DNA of 45,099 bases from SIG598 sp045580875 (GCA_045580875.1 JAZNOP010000039.1:1-45099); one strand, 5' to 3'. Numbered from the stretch's first letter, positions 24,037 through 32,703 are shown. The notes: a model not told the origin generated them from the letters alone. Translations and numbers: made by a program.

Positions 24037-25422
24037 GTGGCCAACCGAAACGAAATAGATATGACACGCGGACCGCTGCTCGGCAAGATAATCAAATTTG
24101 CCGCTCCGGTCGTTCTCACAAATGTGCTTCAGCTTCTCTACAATGCCGCTGATATGGCTATCGTAGGTCAGTTTGATGCCGACGGAAGCGGCGCACTGGC
24201 GGCTGTCGGCGCAACCTCGTCCATAATCCACCTCGTCACCAATATTTTCATGGGTCTTTCCCTCGGTACAGGTGTCTCAGTCGCCCAGCACAAGGGCGCA
24301 GGCGAAGAGGAGGACGTAAGACAGACCGTCCACACATCGATTCTTGCCAGCGTAATCTGCGGCATTATTGTCTGCACCATCGGTATGCTTGTATCCACAC
24401 CGATGCTCAGAATGATGGGAACTCCGGAAAGCATTCTTGACCGCTCGGTGTTGTATATCCGCATCTACTTCGCCGGTATGCCCTTCATGATGCTTTACAA
24501 CTTCGGCGCATCTATCCACCGCGCTGTCGGTGATACAAAGCGTCCGCTCTACTTCCTGACCTTCTCTGGAATAATCAACGTCTGTCTCAACCTTGTGTTT
24601 GTCATTCTGTTCAATATGGGTGTTGCAGGTGTTGCCCTCGCAACCGTAATTTCGCAGATGATATCCTCGGTGCTGATGACAACAAGCCTCTGCCACACAG
24701 AGGGCTGCTGCAAGCTGCATCTTAACCAGCTGAAGATCCACTGGCGCAAGCTCGGCGAGATAATGCGCATAGGAATGCCCGCCGGCATACAGAACTCGCT
24801 CTTCTCCATCTCGAATGTTCTCATTCAGTCCTCAATCAACTCCTTCGGCGAGATAGTCATGGCGGCAAACACTGCCGCTGTCAGCATCGAGGGCTTTATG
24901 AACGCCGCGGTCGCAGGTGTTGCCGATGCCTCGACAAACTTCACCGGACAGAACGTCGGCGCTGGAAAATATCACCGCATACGCAAGGTCGTAACCGTCT
25001 GCAGCATCGCTTCGGTGGTCATCTCGGTCGGTATGGGCGCACTGATCCTCACCTTCGGGCGTCAGCTGCTGAGCATATACAACTCCGACCCCGAGGTCAT
25101 CGATCAGGGTGTCTACCGTCTGCTCATCAACGGCGGAACCTACGCCATCTTCGCACTCATGCAGGTTTTCGCCGGCGGTCTGCGCGGAATGGGCAGGTCA
25201 CTCGAGCCCATGATTATATCCATCGTCGGTGTATGCGGTCTGAGAATCGTTTACATCTACACCATCTTCGCACTCTTCCCCCAGCTCAATGTGCTTTACC
25301 TCTCCTATCCGTCATCGTGGTTCTGCGCAATGGCGGCAAACATGATATGCTACTTCATTGTCAGCCGCAAGCTCATCAACAGTCAGAAGAAGGCTCAGGA
25401 GCTCAGTCAGACGCAGTCATAA
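24037..25422 (+). CDS. MATE-family multidrug/sodium antiporter
   Basis: 461-aa, twelve-helix exporter with two MatE repeats (about 20-180 and 245-405). Typical motifs include NVLQLLYNAADMAIVGQF at the start and the related NAAVAGVADASTNFTGQNVG in the second half. MATE carriers exchange Na+ or H+ for cationic drugs or metabolites; the substrate cannot be read from the sequence. It begins with GTG at 24037, with GAAAGGA ten bases upstream. It has its own promoter and terminator. Confidence 0.92.
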   Translation: MANRNEIDMTRGPLLGKIIKFAAPVVLTNVLQLLYNAADMAIVGQFDADGSGALAAVGATSSIIHLVTNIFMGLSLGTGVSVAQHKGAGEEEDVRQTVHTSILASVICGIIVCTIGMLVSTPMLRMMGTPESILDRSVLYIRIYFAGMPFMMLYNFGASIHRAVGDTKRPLYFLTFSGIINVCLNLVFVILFNMGVAGVALATVISQMISSVLMTTSLCHTEGCCKLHLNQLKIHWRKLGEIMRIGMPAGIQNSLFSISNVLIQSSINSFGEIVMAANTAAVSIEGFMNAAVAGVADASTNFTGQNVGAGKYHRIRKVVTVCSIASVVISVGMGALILTFGRQLLSIYNSDPEVIDQGVYRLLINGGTYAIFALMQVFAGGLRGMGRSLEPMIISIVGVCGLRIVYIYTIFALFPQLNVLYLSYPSSWFCAMAANMICYFIVSRKLINSQKKAQELSQTQS

Positions 25423-25434
25423 CAGAAAAGCTTC

Positions 25435-25468
25435 AACAGCACCTCACCGCAGTGCGGGGTGCTGTTTT
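25435..25468 (+). terminator. Terminator of the MATE gene
   Basis: AACAGCACC (25435-25443) and GGTGCTGTT (25458-25466) pair perfectly, ending in TTTT. Confidence 0.8.
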
Positions 25469-25543
25469 CATTGCAATAATTAATAACACACGTCTGCAGG
25501 TGCATAAATTTCGGGCGGCATGAAAACTTCACGCTGTTTTCTA

Positions 25544-25572
25544 TTTACAATATATTTCTGTCGTGCTATAAT
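25544..25572 (+). promoter_or_regulatory. Promoter of the CPBP protease gene
   Basis: TTTACA (25544-25549), 17 bases, TATAAT (25567-25572): a near-consensus sigma-A promoter about 90 bases before the start codon. Confidence 0.65.
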
Positions 25573-25662
25573 TTGATTTAACTTGCTAAATCGCGGCGCG
25601 CAGATTTTATCCGCACCGCCGTCTGATAACGGGCAAAATAATCTGAAACAGGGGTAATCAGT

Positions 25663-26985
25663 ATGGAAAACACCAACCTTCCGTCCGCAATTCCCGAGGT
25701 AAACGATGCAAATGCCGACACCGTAGCCGGTTTTGCCGCACCCACCTACTCGACCGAGTCGGCCGCTCCGGCGGCTGTTGAGACCGCTGCTCCGGCAGCA
25801 GAAACACCGGCAGAGGACACTCACACCGCTGCTCCGACCTATTCCTCGGCTGAAATGGCAGTAACCGCCGCTCCGGCAGCGTCTGAGACTCCGGCAGTGC
25901 CTGAGCCTGAGCTGACCAAAGAGGAAATAAAGGCCATCAAAAAGCAGAAGCGCAAGGAGTTCAACATCAATTCCGCTCTCGTCGGCATCATGATGATTCT
26001 CTTCGCCGTTATAATGAACTTCCTCGGCGGATACATCAACCAGATTGCAATGTTCGTTGCTATTCCGGAAGAGGTCACCGCAGTATTCAACGACGGCGGT
26101 CTGAGAGCTGTTGAAGACTTCTACTACAACAGCTACAGCGACCCCGAGGGCAAGTATTACGCTCTCTCCGGCATAACCGACAACATCGGCTACTGCTTCT
26201 TCGTTCTGACCTATATCATTCCCTTTGCAATATTCGCTCTGGCACGCGGTCTGCGCGGCAAGATATTCGGACCGGGCACAGGCTTCAGCGCAAAGTTCAT
26301 GTTCGCTGCCTGCGGCATCGGCATGGGTCTGCTCTACATCTGGGCTTATGCCTATCAGATCGCATCTGAATACATCACCGCAGTTGACCTCGGCTACATC
26401 TTCGAGCTCTTTGCCGAGTCTTCAAATGCCGCCTTTGCTTCCCCGCTCGGCGCAATCTTCTATGCACTCGGCACCTGCGTTTTCGCACCGCTCGGTGAGG
26501 AATTCGTCTGCCGCGGCGTCATTCTCGGCTCGCTGAAGAAATACGGCAACTGGTGGGCAATATTCATCACCGCCGCACTCTTCGGTCTTATGCACATGAA
26601 CTTCTATCAGGGACCGTACGCACTTCTCATCGGTATGGTACTCGGTTACGTCACCGTCAAGACCGGCTCCATCTGGTGCGCTGTGCTTATCCACATGATC
26701 AACAACACATGGTCGGTCATGGGCGAGATGGTCTATGAGTATCTGCCCGGTCTCACCGGCATCTACGATGTACTCTCGATCCTCGTTGTCTTTGCACTCA
26801 TTCCGCTTTCTGTCATTCTGCTCATCGTCTTCGGTGTTCAGGGCAAGATCAGCCTGCCCGGCACCGGCGAGCCGAAGAAGACAAAGCTCAGAGCAAAGAC
26901 CCTGCGCTTCGCAATTTCTCCGCTCAACTTCCTTTACATCGCATTCTGCCTGCTGACCTGCATTCTGCTCATCATTCCGCAGTAA
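25663..26985 (+). CDS. CPBP-family intramembrane metalloprotease
   Basis: 440-aa membrane protein with an Ala/Pro/Thr-rich cytoplasmic N-terminus (1-85), a basic stretch (EEIKAIKKQKRKEF) and about eight membrane helices. The Abi/CPBP motifs are intact: GEEFVCRG (Glu279, Glu280, Arg284), GLMHMNF (His311) and IHMINN (His344, Asn348). The family includes CAAX-type proteases and enzymes linked to bacteriocin self-immunity, but no peptide-toxin genes are adjacent, so a housekeeping proteolytic role is as likely. The low-complexity N-terminal extension of 85 residues is longer than usual. It stands alone between a promoter and a terminator. Confidence 0.9.
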   Translation: MENTNLPSAIPEVNDANADTVAGFAAPTYSTESAAPAAVETAAPAAETPAEDTHTAAPTYSSAEMAVTAAPAASETPAVPEPELTKEEIKAIKKQKRKEFNINSALVGIMMILFAVIMNFLGGYINQIAMFVAIPEEVTAVFNDGGLRAVEDFYYNSYSDPEGKYYALSGITDNIGYCFFVLTYIIPFAIFALARGLRGKIFGPGTGFSAKFMFAACGIGMGLLYIWAYAYQIASEYITAVDLGYIFELFAESSNAAFASPLGAIFYALGTCVFAPLGEEFVCRGVILGSLKKYGNWWAIFITAALFGLMHMNFYQGPYALLIGMVLGYVTVKTGSIWCAVLIHMINNTWSVMGEMVYEYLPGLTGIYDVLSILVVFALIPLSVILLIVFGVQGKISLPGTGEPKKTKLRAKTLRFAISPLNFLYIAFCLLTCILLIIPQ

Positions 26986-27014
26986 TTGCACTCTGAGCGG
27001 CAAATAAACAACAG

Positions 27015-27060
27015 CAAGCCCGACCTCGCCGGATACCCTCCTGCGAAGCCGGGCTTTTGT
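27015..27060 (+). terminator. Terminator of the CPBP gene
   Basis: AAGCCCG (27016-27022) pairs with CGGGCTT (27050-27056) with extra inner pairs, ending in TTTTGT. Confidence 0.75.
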
Positions 27061-27138
27061 TCTGCCGCCTCTCCCCCGCTGTCAGCCGATATCGGGGGAT
27101 TTTTCTTTTTTTATACCCTCCAATGAGTGCTGTCCGTA

Positions 27139-27167
27139 TTGATTTGCGCAGATATATCTGTTATTAT
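27139..27167 (+). promoter_or_regulatory. Promoter of the hybrid kinase gene with a palindromic spacer
   Basis: TTGATT (27139-27144), 17 bases, TATTAT (27162-27167). The spacer contains the perfect 12-base palindrome CAGATATATCTG (27149-27160), placed as an operator would be. Confidence 0.5.
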
Positions 27168-27216
27168 TTACTTTGTATATGCAATTATATCCACTATTGT
27201 CTGAGGAGTATTTTCT

Positions 27217-29550
27217 ATGACCAGCCTGCCGGAAAAACTGAATATACTCGAGCATATCGAGGCTGCCGCCGCGGTTATTCTGCCCGACGGCGACGTGTGG
27301 CTCAACAGCCATGCTGCTTCTTTGCTTTCCGGCTTCGGAAAGGAAGATCTTCCTCAGCTTCTTGCCGATCATGAACGTCTCGCCGCCTGCGGTCTGAGTG
27401 CCTCTGCCGACACCTTTGACGGTATGACGTTATACACCGTTTTTCACGAGGGGACAGCCCTCTCTCCCGATTCTGACGATCGGCACTCCATGCTCGATGA
27501 ACTGCACGAGCGTAACCGCCGCCGCGAGCTGCTGATAAGTATCTGCCTTGTCTGCGCTTACAGTCAGGGTACGCTCGACGGTGTATACTTTGCCGTCAGT
27601 GAAACTGCACGTCTGCTCGAGACCGACTGCGCCGCCCTGTTTGTTGCTGACAACGAAACAGGAACATGGAACAGCATCTGCCTCTGCACAGCTGACGGTG
27701 ACAACGACGGCTACAGTGTGCGCACCGACATTCCCTTTGACGAGTTCGCTGCAATAGAGAAAAAGCTCGACGAAAAGAGCTGTATAATCCTGACAGGACA
27801 GCCTGAGGCCTCCCTGATTTCAGGCGAGCCATCAGCAGTGTGCGCCGGACGTGTTTCAGCAGAGACCGGCTCACGCGCTGTACTGTGGCTTGAGAAGCGC
27901 AATGCGCCCGAAACATGGACTCAGCAGGAAACGGCATATATCTACCTCCTGCTCGGTGTGCTCAAGATGGCGCTTCGCCGCAGCCGCATGGAGCGCGAGC
28001 CCAAGGACGCCCTGCGCGACGCTTACGAGGCAAACTCGGCAAAGAGCGAGTTTTTCTCCAGCGTCAGCCATGAGATACGCACCCCCATCAACGCCATTCT
28101 TGGAATGACCTCGCTCGCGCTTGACAGCAGCGACCCGACCGAGATTCACAGCTGTCTCGAAAAGGTCAGCAGCTCGGGTATGTATCTGCTTGGAATAATC
28201 AACGATATACTCGACATCTCCTGCATCGAAGCCGGAAAATTCACCCTCACCCCTGCCAACTGCCCACTCGGGACGCTTCTCGACGAGGTTTGCGGAATGA
28301 TGTCCTTCACCGCAGAGCGCAAGGGACTTGACTTCATATTCGAAACCGACGGCACTTTACCTGAATATATATTCTGTGACGGGCAGCGGCTCAGACAGGT
28401 GCTCATCAACCTGCTCAACAATGCCGTAAAATTCACCGACAGCGGCTATGTCTCGCTGCACGTTTCGACCGGCAGCCACGACGGCACCGAAATGCTCCGC
28501 CTTATCGTTTCCGACACAGGCAGAGGCATTGCGCCGGAGGACCACCAGCGCATCTTCTCAGCCTATGAGCGGCTGGACGGCTCTCTTGAACGCTCCACCG
28601 AAGGCTCAGGTCTCGGACTGCGCATCACCAAATCGATAGTTGACATGATGGGCGGACGAATCGCACTTGTCAGCGAGCCGGGCGAGGGCAGCAGCTTCAC
28701 TGTCATGCTTCCGCTGACCGCCTGTGAGGGCGAATCTTCGGCTGATGAGCCGGAATACAGCTTCACCGCACCGGACGCACGGCTTCTTGTCGTTGACGAC
28801 AGCGAGGTCAGCCTGATGGTGACCACCGGAATGCTGAAAAAATTCGGCATCAGCCCCGACACCGCCGCAAACGGACAGCAGGCTTTTGAACGTGCCTGCT
28901 CGTCTGAATACGATATGATACTGATGGACCATATGATGCCTGTAATGGACGGCGAAACCTCCTGCCGCAGGATACGCTCCTCAGGGCTCAACATTGATAC
29001 CCCCATCGTAGCGCTTACTGCAAATGCCACGCAGGCAGCCGCTGCACTGCTCACCGGCGCCGGCATGAACGATATCCTCACAAAGCCGCTTCTGCGCGGT
29101 CAGCTTGCCGAAAAGCTTCTGCGCTGGCTGCCGCCTGAGATGATATGCGAGGGCGCTGACGAAGCCCCTGCCGCCGCAGATGTCTCCCGCTCATACCCGG
29201 GACTTACGGTGCATGATGCCCTCGAGCGCATGGGCGGAAACCTTGATCTTTATGCCGAGGCGCTTTCCCTGACCATGAGAGAGCTTGATAAAGCGCTCGA
29301 AACAGAGCGTCAGCTTCTTGACTCAGGCGATATGGCGGCTCTGCGCATCGAATCACACGGACTCAAGGGTGTGCTCAACACCATCGGCGCCTATGATGCC
29401 GGCGGACTTGCACTGCGGCTGGAAAAAGCCAGCGCCGCCGGAGACATTGACTGCGCGCGAAGTATGTGGAAGGAATACGAGAACACAATAAAACAGCTTT
29501 CATCAACCATCTCCAGATACCTTCAGGACAACGGCTATCTTCCGTTCTGA
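27217..29550 (+). CDS. Soluble hybrid histidine kinase with receiver and Hpt domains
   Basis: 777-aa cytoplasmic phosphorelay protein with no membrane helix. A short PAS-like start (about 8-60) is followed by a GAF-like sensor (about 105-255), HisKA with His285 (SVSHEIRTPIN), HATPase_c (DTGRGI near 433, EGSGLGL near 462), a receiver domain with Asp571 (LMDHMMPVMDG) and Lys623, and an Hpt domain with His714 (SHGLKGVLNTIGA). All phosphotransfer residues are present, so it carries a full His-Asp-His relay. The final response regulator is not next to it. Its signal is unknown and should be intracellular. GAGGAG precedes the ATG. The downstream hydrolase starts 29 bases later and is probably cotranscribed. 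Confidence 0.92.
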   Translation: MTSLPEKLNILEHIEAAAAVILPDGDVWLNSHAASLLSGFGKEDLPQLLADHERLAACGLSASADTFDGMTLYTVFHEGTALSPDSDDRHSMLDELHERNRRRELLISICLVCAYSQGTLDGVYFAVSETARLLETDCAALFVADNETGTWNSICLCTADGDNDGYSVRTDIPFDEFAAIEKKLDEKSCIILTGQPEASLISGEPSAVCAGRVSAETGSRAVLWLEKRNAPETWTQQETAYIYLLLGVLKMALRRSRMEREPKDALRDAYEANSAKSEFFSSVSHEIRTPINAILGMTSLALDSSDPTEIHSCLEKVSSSGMYLLGIINDILDISCIEAGKFTLTPANCPLGTLLDEVCGMMSFTAERKGLDFIFETDGTLPEYIFCDGQRLRQVLINLLNNAVKFTDSGYVSLHVSTGSHDGTEMLRLIVSDTGRGIAPEDHQRIFSAYERLDGSLERSTEGSGLGLRITKSIVDMMGGRIALVSEPGEGSSFTVMLPLTACEGESSADEPEYSFTAPDARLLVVDDSEVSLMVTTGMLKKFGISPDTAANGQQAFERACSSEYDMILMDHMMPVMDGETSCRRIRSSGLNIDTPIVALTANATQAAAALLTGAGMNDILTKPLLRGQLAEKLLRWLPPEMICEGADEAPAAADVSRSYPGLTVHDALERMGGNLDLYAEALSLTMRELDKALETERQLLDSGDMAALRIESHGLKGVLNTIGAYDAGGLALRLEKASAAGDIDCARSMWKEYENTIKQLSSTISRYLQDNGYLPF

Positions 29551-29579
29551 CCATCTTTCCGGAAAGGAACATCAACCCA

Positions 29580-30908
29580 ATGAAAAAGCTGAAAAAGACA
29601 ATAAAGGTACTCAAGGTGCTCATTGCCGTTGTCATGGCGGCGGCATCAGCCCTTGCCGGAATATATATACTGACCGACCGCGATGTGCTGTCGGGACTTG
29701 ACCTGAGTGCCATCTCCTCATATTTCAACAGCGATGACACCCCCGTTGTCCTGCCGGTTTCAGATTCCGACACGGTCAGCAGCACCGACCCCGAGCCTGT
29801 ACTTCAGCCGGTGCCGGAGATACAGCCGCTCGACAGCAAGACACAGGAGGTCATTGACTCCATTGCGGTTGATTACGACTGCACAGCGGTACAGATTGCC
29901 GTTATCAACGACGGCTATGTTACCAACACATACTCCTACGGCTACGCTGACTTCGCCAGCAAGAGAATGCTCAACGACGACACCAAGATAAGAATTGCCT
30001 CACTGAGCAAGATTCTCATCGGCATGGCGGCAATGCGCGCCCACGAGGACGGCGAGCTCGACCTTGACGGCTCGCTGACCGACCAGCTTGGCTACAGGGT
30101 GGGCAACCCGTCATACACAAGCCATGTCACCACCCTGCGCGACATTCTCACCCACACCGCCACCTTCAACGATTCGGCTTCCATCGCCGGACGTTCGCTT
30201 CAGAATTACATACAGGACCGCAAGTCATATTTCAATTCAGCAAGACCGGGCACGACCGAAAGCTGGGCATACAGCAACGGCGGCATCAGAGTCGCAGGCG
30301 GCATCGTCGAGGTGCTTACCGACACCATGATGCACGACTACACCGACGAGCACTTCTTCGACCCCCTCGGCATTGATGCATCATTCTATGCACGTCTGCT
30401 TGACGATACCGAAAACATCGCCACCCTCTACTACGGCAACAAATCGGTCTCAAATTCCGTAAAGCAGCAGCTTCTGCGCCAGGATTTCGACAAGCCTGCC
30501 GCCAACTGCACTGTATTTGCCGGCGGTCTGACCATCAGCGCACAGGACTTTGCACGGCTCATCTGCATACTCCTGCGCGACGGCGAATACGACGGCAGAC
30601 AGTATCTCGCTCCCGAAACGGTTGCCGACATGGAGCAGGTCCGCTTTGAGCTCAAGCAGTACGACCAGTGCACTGTCATCCGCCACAGCGACTCGCTCTA
30701 CGGACGTGAGCTCTATTTCCACACAGGTGTCGCCTACGGTGTGCTCGCCTTTGCCGCCTACGACAAGGAGGCTAACGAGGGCGTTGTCATTGTGACCAAC
30801 GGCGCCTACCGCAACTCGCGCGACGACCACGGCGTACCGAAGGTCTGCGCCGAGATGGCGATGTATCTTCTGAACCAGACACTCGACGGCAGAAACACCG
30901 TCAAATAA
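29580..30908 (+). CDS. Membrane-anchored beta-lactamase-family serine hydrolase
   Basis: 442-aa class C beta-lactamase/DD-peptidase-fold protein (PF00144 type), held outside the membrane by an N-terminal helix (about 9-31) and an acidic linker. Active-site motifs: SLSK (Ser141, Lys144) in RIASLSKILIG, AYSNGG as the YxN-type motif, and HTG near the C-terminus (FHTGVAYG). Likely substrates are D-amino-acid peptides of the wall or esters; resistance to beta-lactams is not implied. I chose ATG 29580 because it starts a good signal anchor and has AAAGGA upstream, though 12 bases away; the longer form overlaps the kinase gene. It may be an output or companion of the kinase. Confidence 0.88.
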   Translation: MKKLKKTIKVLKVLIAVVMAAASALAGIYILTDRDVLSGLDLSAISSYFNSDDTPVVLPVSDSDTVSSTDPEPVLQPVPEIQPLDSKTQEVIDSIAVDYDCTAVQIAVINDGYVTNTYSYGYADFASKRMLNDDTKIRIASLSKILIGMAAMRAHEDGELDLDGSLTDQLGYRVGNPSYTSHVTTLRDILTHTATFNDSASIAGRSLQNYIQDRKSYFNSARPGTTESWAYSNGGIRVAGGIVEVLTDTMMHDYTDEHFFDPLGIDASFYARLLDDTENIATLYYGNKSVSNSVKQQLLRQDFDKPAANCTVFAGGLTISAQDFARLICILLRDGEYDGRQYLAPETVADMEQVRFELKQYDQCTVIRHSDSLYGRELYFHTGVAYGVLAFAAYDKEANEGVVIVTNGAYRNSRDDHGVPKVCAEMAMYLLNQTLDGRNTVK

Positions 30909-30910
30909 CG

Positions 30911-31054
30911 CACAGCCCCAGATTTCCGGGAAATTCCCGGTAACATTCTCTGTACGCACGTTACTGCGCTGTATCGTGCGCACCTTCTCATTGTACACAG
31001 CCCTCTGCCATGGTAGAATAAGTACCATAGACAAACGATTCTTTTGGGGCTGTG
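30911..31054. other. Long-range inverted repeat around the ncRNA promoter
   Basis: CACAGCCCC (30911-30919) and GGGGCTGTG (31046-31054) are perfect complements 126 bases apart. Inside lies a near-perfect CCGGGAA/TTCCCGG palindrome (30926-30940). The first arm follows the hydrolase stop, and the second falls inside the predicted ncRNA. It may be chance or a joint structure when transcription reads through. Confidence 0.3.
30991..31019 (+). promoter_or_regulatory. Promoter of the structured RNA
   Basis: TTGTAC (30991-30996), exactly 17 bases, TAGAAT (31014-31019). The predicted start is near 31026. No coding region follows for about 215 bases. Confidence 0.55.
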
Positions 31055-31154
31055 GAACGAGAGGCAGACGACCCGACGGCTCCTGAATATACCGGGAAGT
31101 CGTCCAAGGGCGACATCAGCGCCCTGCGGGCTTCTGCAGGGCGCTGATACTTTT
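31026..31154 (+). ncRNA. Candidate small structured RNA, about 125 nt, of unknown family
   Basis: The segment has a sigma-A-type promoter, an internal stem (GACGAC 31067-31072 with GTCGTC 31099-31104, extended by CCCG/CGGG-type pairs), and a strong end hairpin. It holds no ORF with a ribosome site. I compared it by eye with 6S, SRP, T-box and common riboswitch cores and recognised none. It may be a free small RNA, or a leader whose terminator controls the lipoprotein gene at 31244. Confidence 0.5.
31115..31154 (+). terminator. Strong intrinsic terminator of the candidate RNA
   Basis: ATCAGCGCCCTGC (31115-31127) pairs perfectly over 13 bp with GCAGGGCGCTGAT (31136-31148), followed by ACTTTT. 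It is one of the most stable stems in the window, and it lies 90 bases before the next start codon. Confidence 0.75.
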
Positions 31155-31243
31155 CCGGCAATAATTTATCACCGCAGAACAATGGGACAGCCGCTGTCTC
31201 ATCTGGAAATAATCAAAATACAATCTGAAAGGAAAGAAAAATC

Positions 31244-31561
31244 ATGCGTAATCTTCTTATGAAAAACCAGCGTACCTCCAAAATCGTCATGGCCTGCATT
31301 CTTCTGGCTGCTCTCTTCTGCTCCATGATGCTCGCAGGCTGCACAGGCTGTGCAACATGGCAGCGCTCCTGCAAGACCTGGGAGAGCGAAATGGCAGGCG
31401 GTCTCAACCGTACCGTCAACGTCTACACCTACGACGGTACCCTCATCGCAACCTACACCGGCAGAATCGATATCGAGGAAAACGAATCCAAGGTACTCTT
31501 CCATCTCGACGGCAAGCGCTACATATACTACAACGCACTCGTTGAGGTCATCGAGAACTAA
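31244..31561 (+). CDS. Small secreted lipoprotein of unknown function
   Basis: 105-aa lipoprotein. A basic start and hydrophobic core (14-30) end in the lipobox MLAGC, with Cys33 as the acylation site. The mature part is about 70 residues with a compact beta-like sequence (NRTVNVYTYDG, ATYTGRIDIEENESKV, FHLDGKRYIYYNA). It resembles small clostridial lipoproteins of no known role, by recollection only. GAAAGGAAAG precedes the ATG. It lies downstream of the candidate RNA and its terminator, so transcription may depend on read-through or a separate start. Confidence 0.78.
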   Translation: MRNLLMKNQRTSKIVMACILLAALFCSMMLAGCTGCATWQRSCKTWESEMAGGLNRTVNVYTYDGTLIATYTGRIDIEENESKVLFHLDGKRYIYYNALVEVIEN

Positions 31562-31614
31562 GCTCCGGTCTGTTTTTTGTAATATTGCAACCAATTATTA
31601 CATTAAGTAAATAA

Positions 31615-31662
31615 AAATACGGCGCGCATCCTGCTTTCAGGGTGTGTGCCGTATTTGCTTTT
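31615..31662. terminator. Bidirectional terminator between the lipoprotein gene and spoVT
   Basis: AAATACGGC... and ...GCCGTATTT pair around a CCTG-CTTT-CAGG tip, with T-rich ends on both strands. It serves the two convergent genes. Confidence 0.7.
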
Positions 31663-31667
31663 ATTGA

Positions 31668-32207
31668 TTATTCCTCCATCTGCTTGCCGAGGAAGCCTGC
31701 AGCCACCTGTGCCAGCTTGATTTCGGTATCCTTCGGCGGAGTGCCGGCATCGTTTTCCAGCAGCACGACCGCACCGTTGATATCACCTGCCGCAAGCACA
31801 GGGAATACTACAACCGCCCGCCGCTCGAGCCCTTCGACGGGATACAGCTCGTGCTCGTTCGGCTGAGAGGTGTAGGAGCGCCGCGCTTCAATCAGCTCCT
31901 CGAGAGCCGGTGAAACCCTGCGTTCGAGATACTCCTTGCGCGAAACGCCAGCCGCCGCAACGACATGGTCTCTGTCGCAGATAAGCGCCGGATAGCCGAC
32001 ATTCTTGCACAGCACTTCAGCATACTGCGCCGACCACGGCGACAGCTCGCCGATTGGCGAATACTTCTTGAAAATAACCTCGCCGTCATTGTCGGTGTAA
32101 ATCTCCAGCGGGTCGCCCTCGCGGATACGCATGGTGCGGCGTATTTCCTTCGGAATGACCACTCGACCGAGGTCATCGATTCTTCTGACTATTCCAGTTG
32201 CTTTCAT
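31668..32207 (-). CDS. spoVT: Stage V sporulation protein T
   Basis: 179-aa transcription factor, the standard SpoVT length. The N-terminal AbrB/SpoVT swapped-hairpin DNA-binding domain (1-50) carries the family signature TGIVRRIDDLGRVVIPKEIR. The C-terminal GAF domain spans about 55-178. In Bacillus, SpoVT works in the forespore under sigma-G, tuning late sporulation genes and spore germination traits. Its presence indicates a sporulating lineage, though AbrB-type relatives also occur in non-sporulating clostridia. It is monocistronic, with a sigma-G-like promoter upstream. Confidence 0.93.
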   Translation of the reverse strand: MKATGIVRRIDDLGRVVIPKEIRRTMRIREGDPLEIYTDNDGEVIFKKYSPIGELSPWSAQYAEVLCKNVGYPALICDRDHVVAAAGVSRKEYLERRVSPALEELIEARRSYTSQPNEHELYPVEGLERRAVVVFPVLAAGDINGAVVLLENDAGTPPKDTEIKLAQVAAGFLGKQMEE

Positions 32208-32244
32208 ATATGAATAAAACTCCTTTGTCTACAGATTTCGATGT

Positions 32245-32273
32245 TATTATCTGTAAACACAAGAGATTTATAC
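32245..32273 (-). promoter_or_regulatory. Possible sigma-G-type promoter of spoVT
   Basis: On the minus strand, GTATA (32269-32273), 17 bases, then GATAATA (32245-32251), similar to forespore promoters (gyATA ... cATAATA) apart from the first base of the -10. The CAAGAG/CTCTTG inverted repeat (32260-32278) overlaps it. Confidence 0.4.
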
Positions 32274-32336
32274 TCTTGATTTTGCTCGGGTCTGTAAATA
32301 TAATAAAGACAGATCGCATAATCTGAGGAGATTTAA

Positions 32337-32642
32337 ATGGTGATTTACTACTTAATGATAGAAGCCGTTCCAAGCCGCAACAATCCTGAAAGCAACGAGT
32401 TTGGCGGCGCATACATTAATTGTTGGGTAAAAGCCTCTACGCAAAAAGACGCACTCAACAGAGCCAAAGATTACATCAATGGCGAAAACTGGACATATAT
32501 AAAAACTGAAGATATATGGGAAGCACAACGGCTGTCCTATATTGATTTACCTGATTCTTTGGAATGCTATGATGAAGCTTGTAAAAACGGATTGAGTGCT
32601 ATTTTTAACACGTGGCCAGTTGGTGAGGATAACGCCGACTGA
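32337..32642 (+). CDS. Small cytoplasmic protein of unknown function
   Basis: 101-aa soluble protein with no signal peptide. It begins YYLMIEA and contains WVKASTQKDALNRAKDYI and an aromatic-rich middle (NWTYIKTEDIWEAQ). CTGAGGAG lies 7 bases before the ATG. Its codons are clearly more AT-rich than neighbours, suggesting recent acquisition. The fold looks like a small alpha/beta domain with a strand-helix-strand start, but I do not recognise a family. It is followed directly by a strong terminator, so it is a single-gene unit. Confidence 0.7.
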   Translation: MVIYYLMIEAVPSRNNPESNEFGGAYINCWVKASTQKDALNRAKDYINGENWTYIKTEDIWEAQRLSYIDLPDSLECYDEACKNGLSAIFNTWPVGEDNAD

Positions 32643-32675
32643 CCAAAGAAACATATCTGTCTGAAAACTGAAAGC

Positions 32676-32703
32676 AGCGGAGTGAAATTCACTCCGCTTT
32701 TTA
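32676..32703 (+). terminator. Terminator of the small AT-rich gene
   Basis: AGCGGAGTGAA (32676-32686) and TTCACTCCGCT (32688-32698) pair perfectly over 11 bases, followed by a T-run. Confidence 0.8.

Noticed and set aside
25663..26985. Bacteriocin immunity role for the CPBP protease
   Set aside because: No leader-peptide ORF, bacteriocin exporter or modification enzyme is adjacent.
29580..30908. Antibiotic-resistance beta-lactamase
   Set aside because: The fold motifs (SxxK, YSN, HTG) fit esterases and DD-peptidases of the broad family. Nothing indicates resistance.
31026..31154. 6S RNA, SRP RNA or a T-box leader
   Set aside because: I saw none of the conserved elements of these RNAs. It is left as an unassigned candidate.
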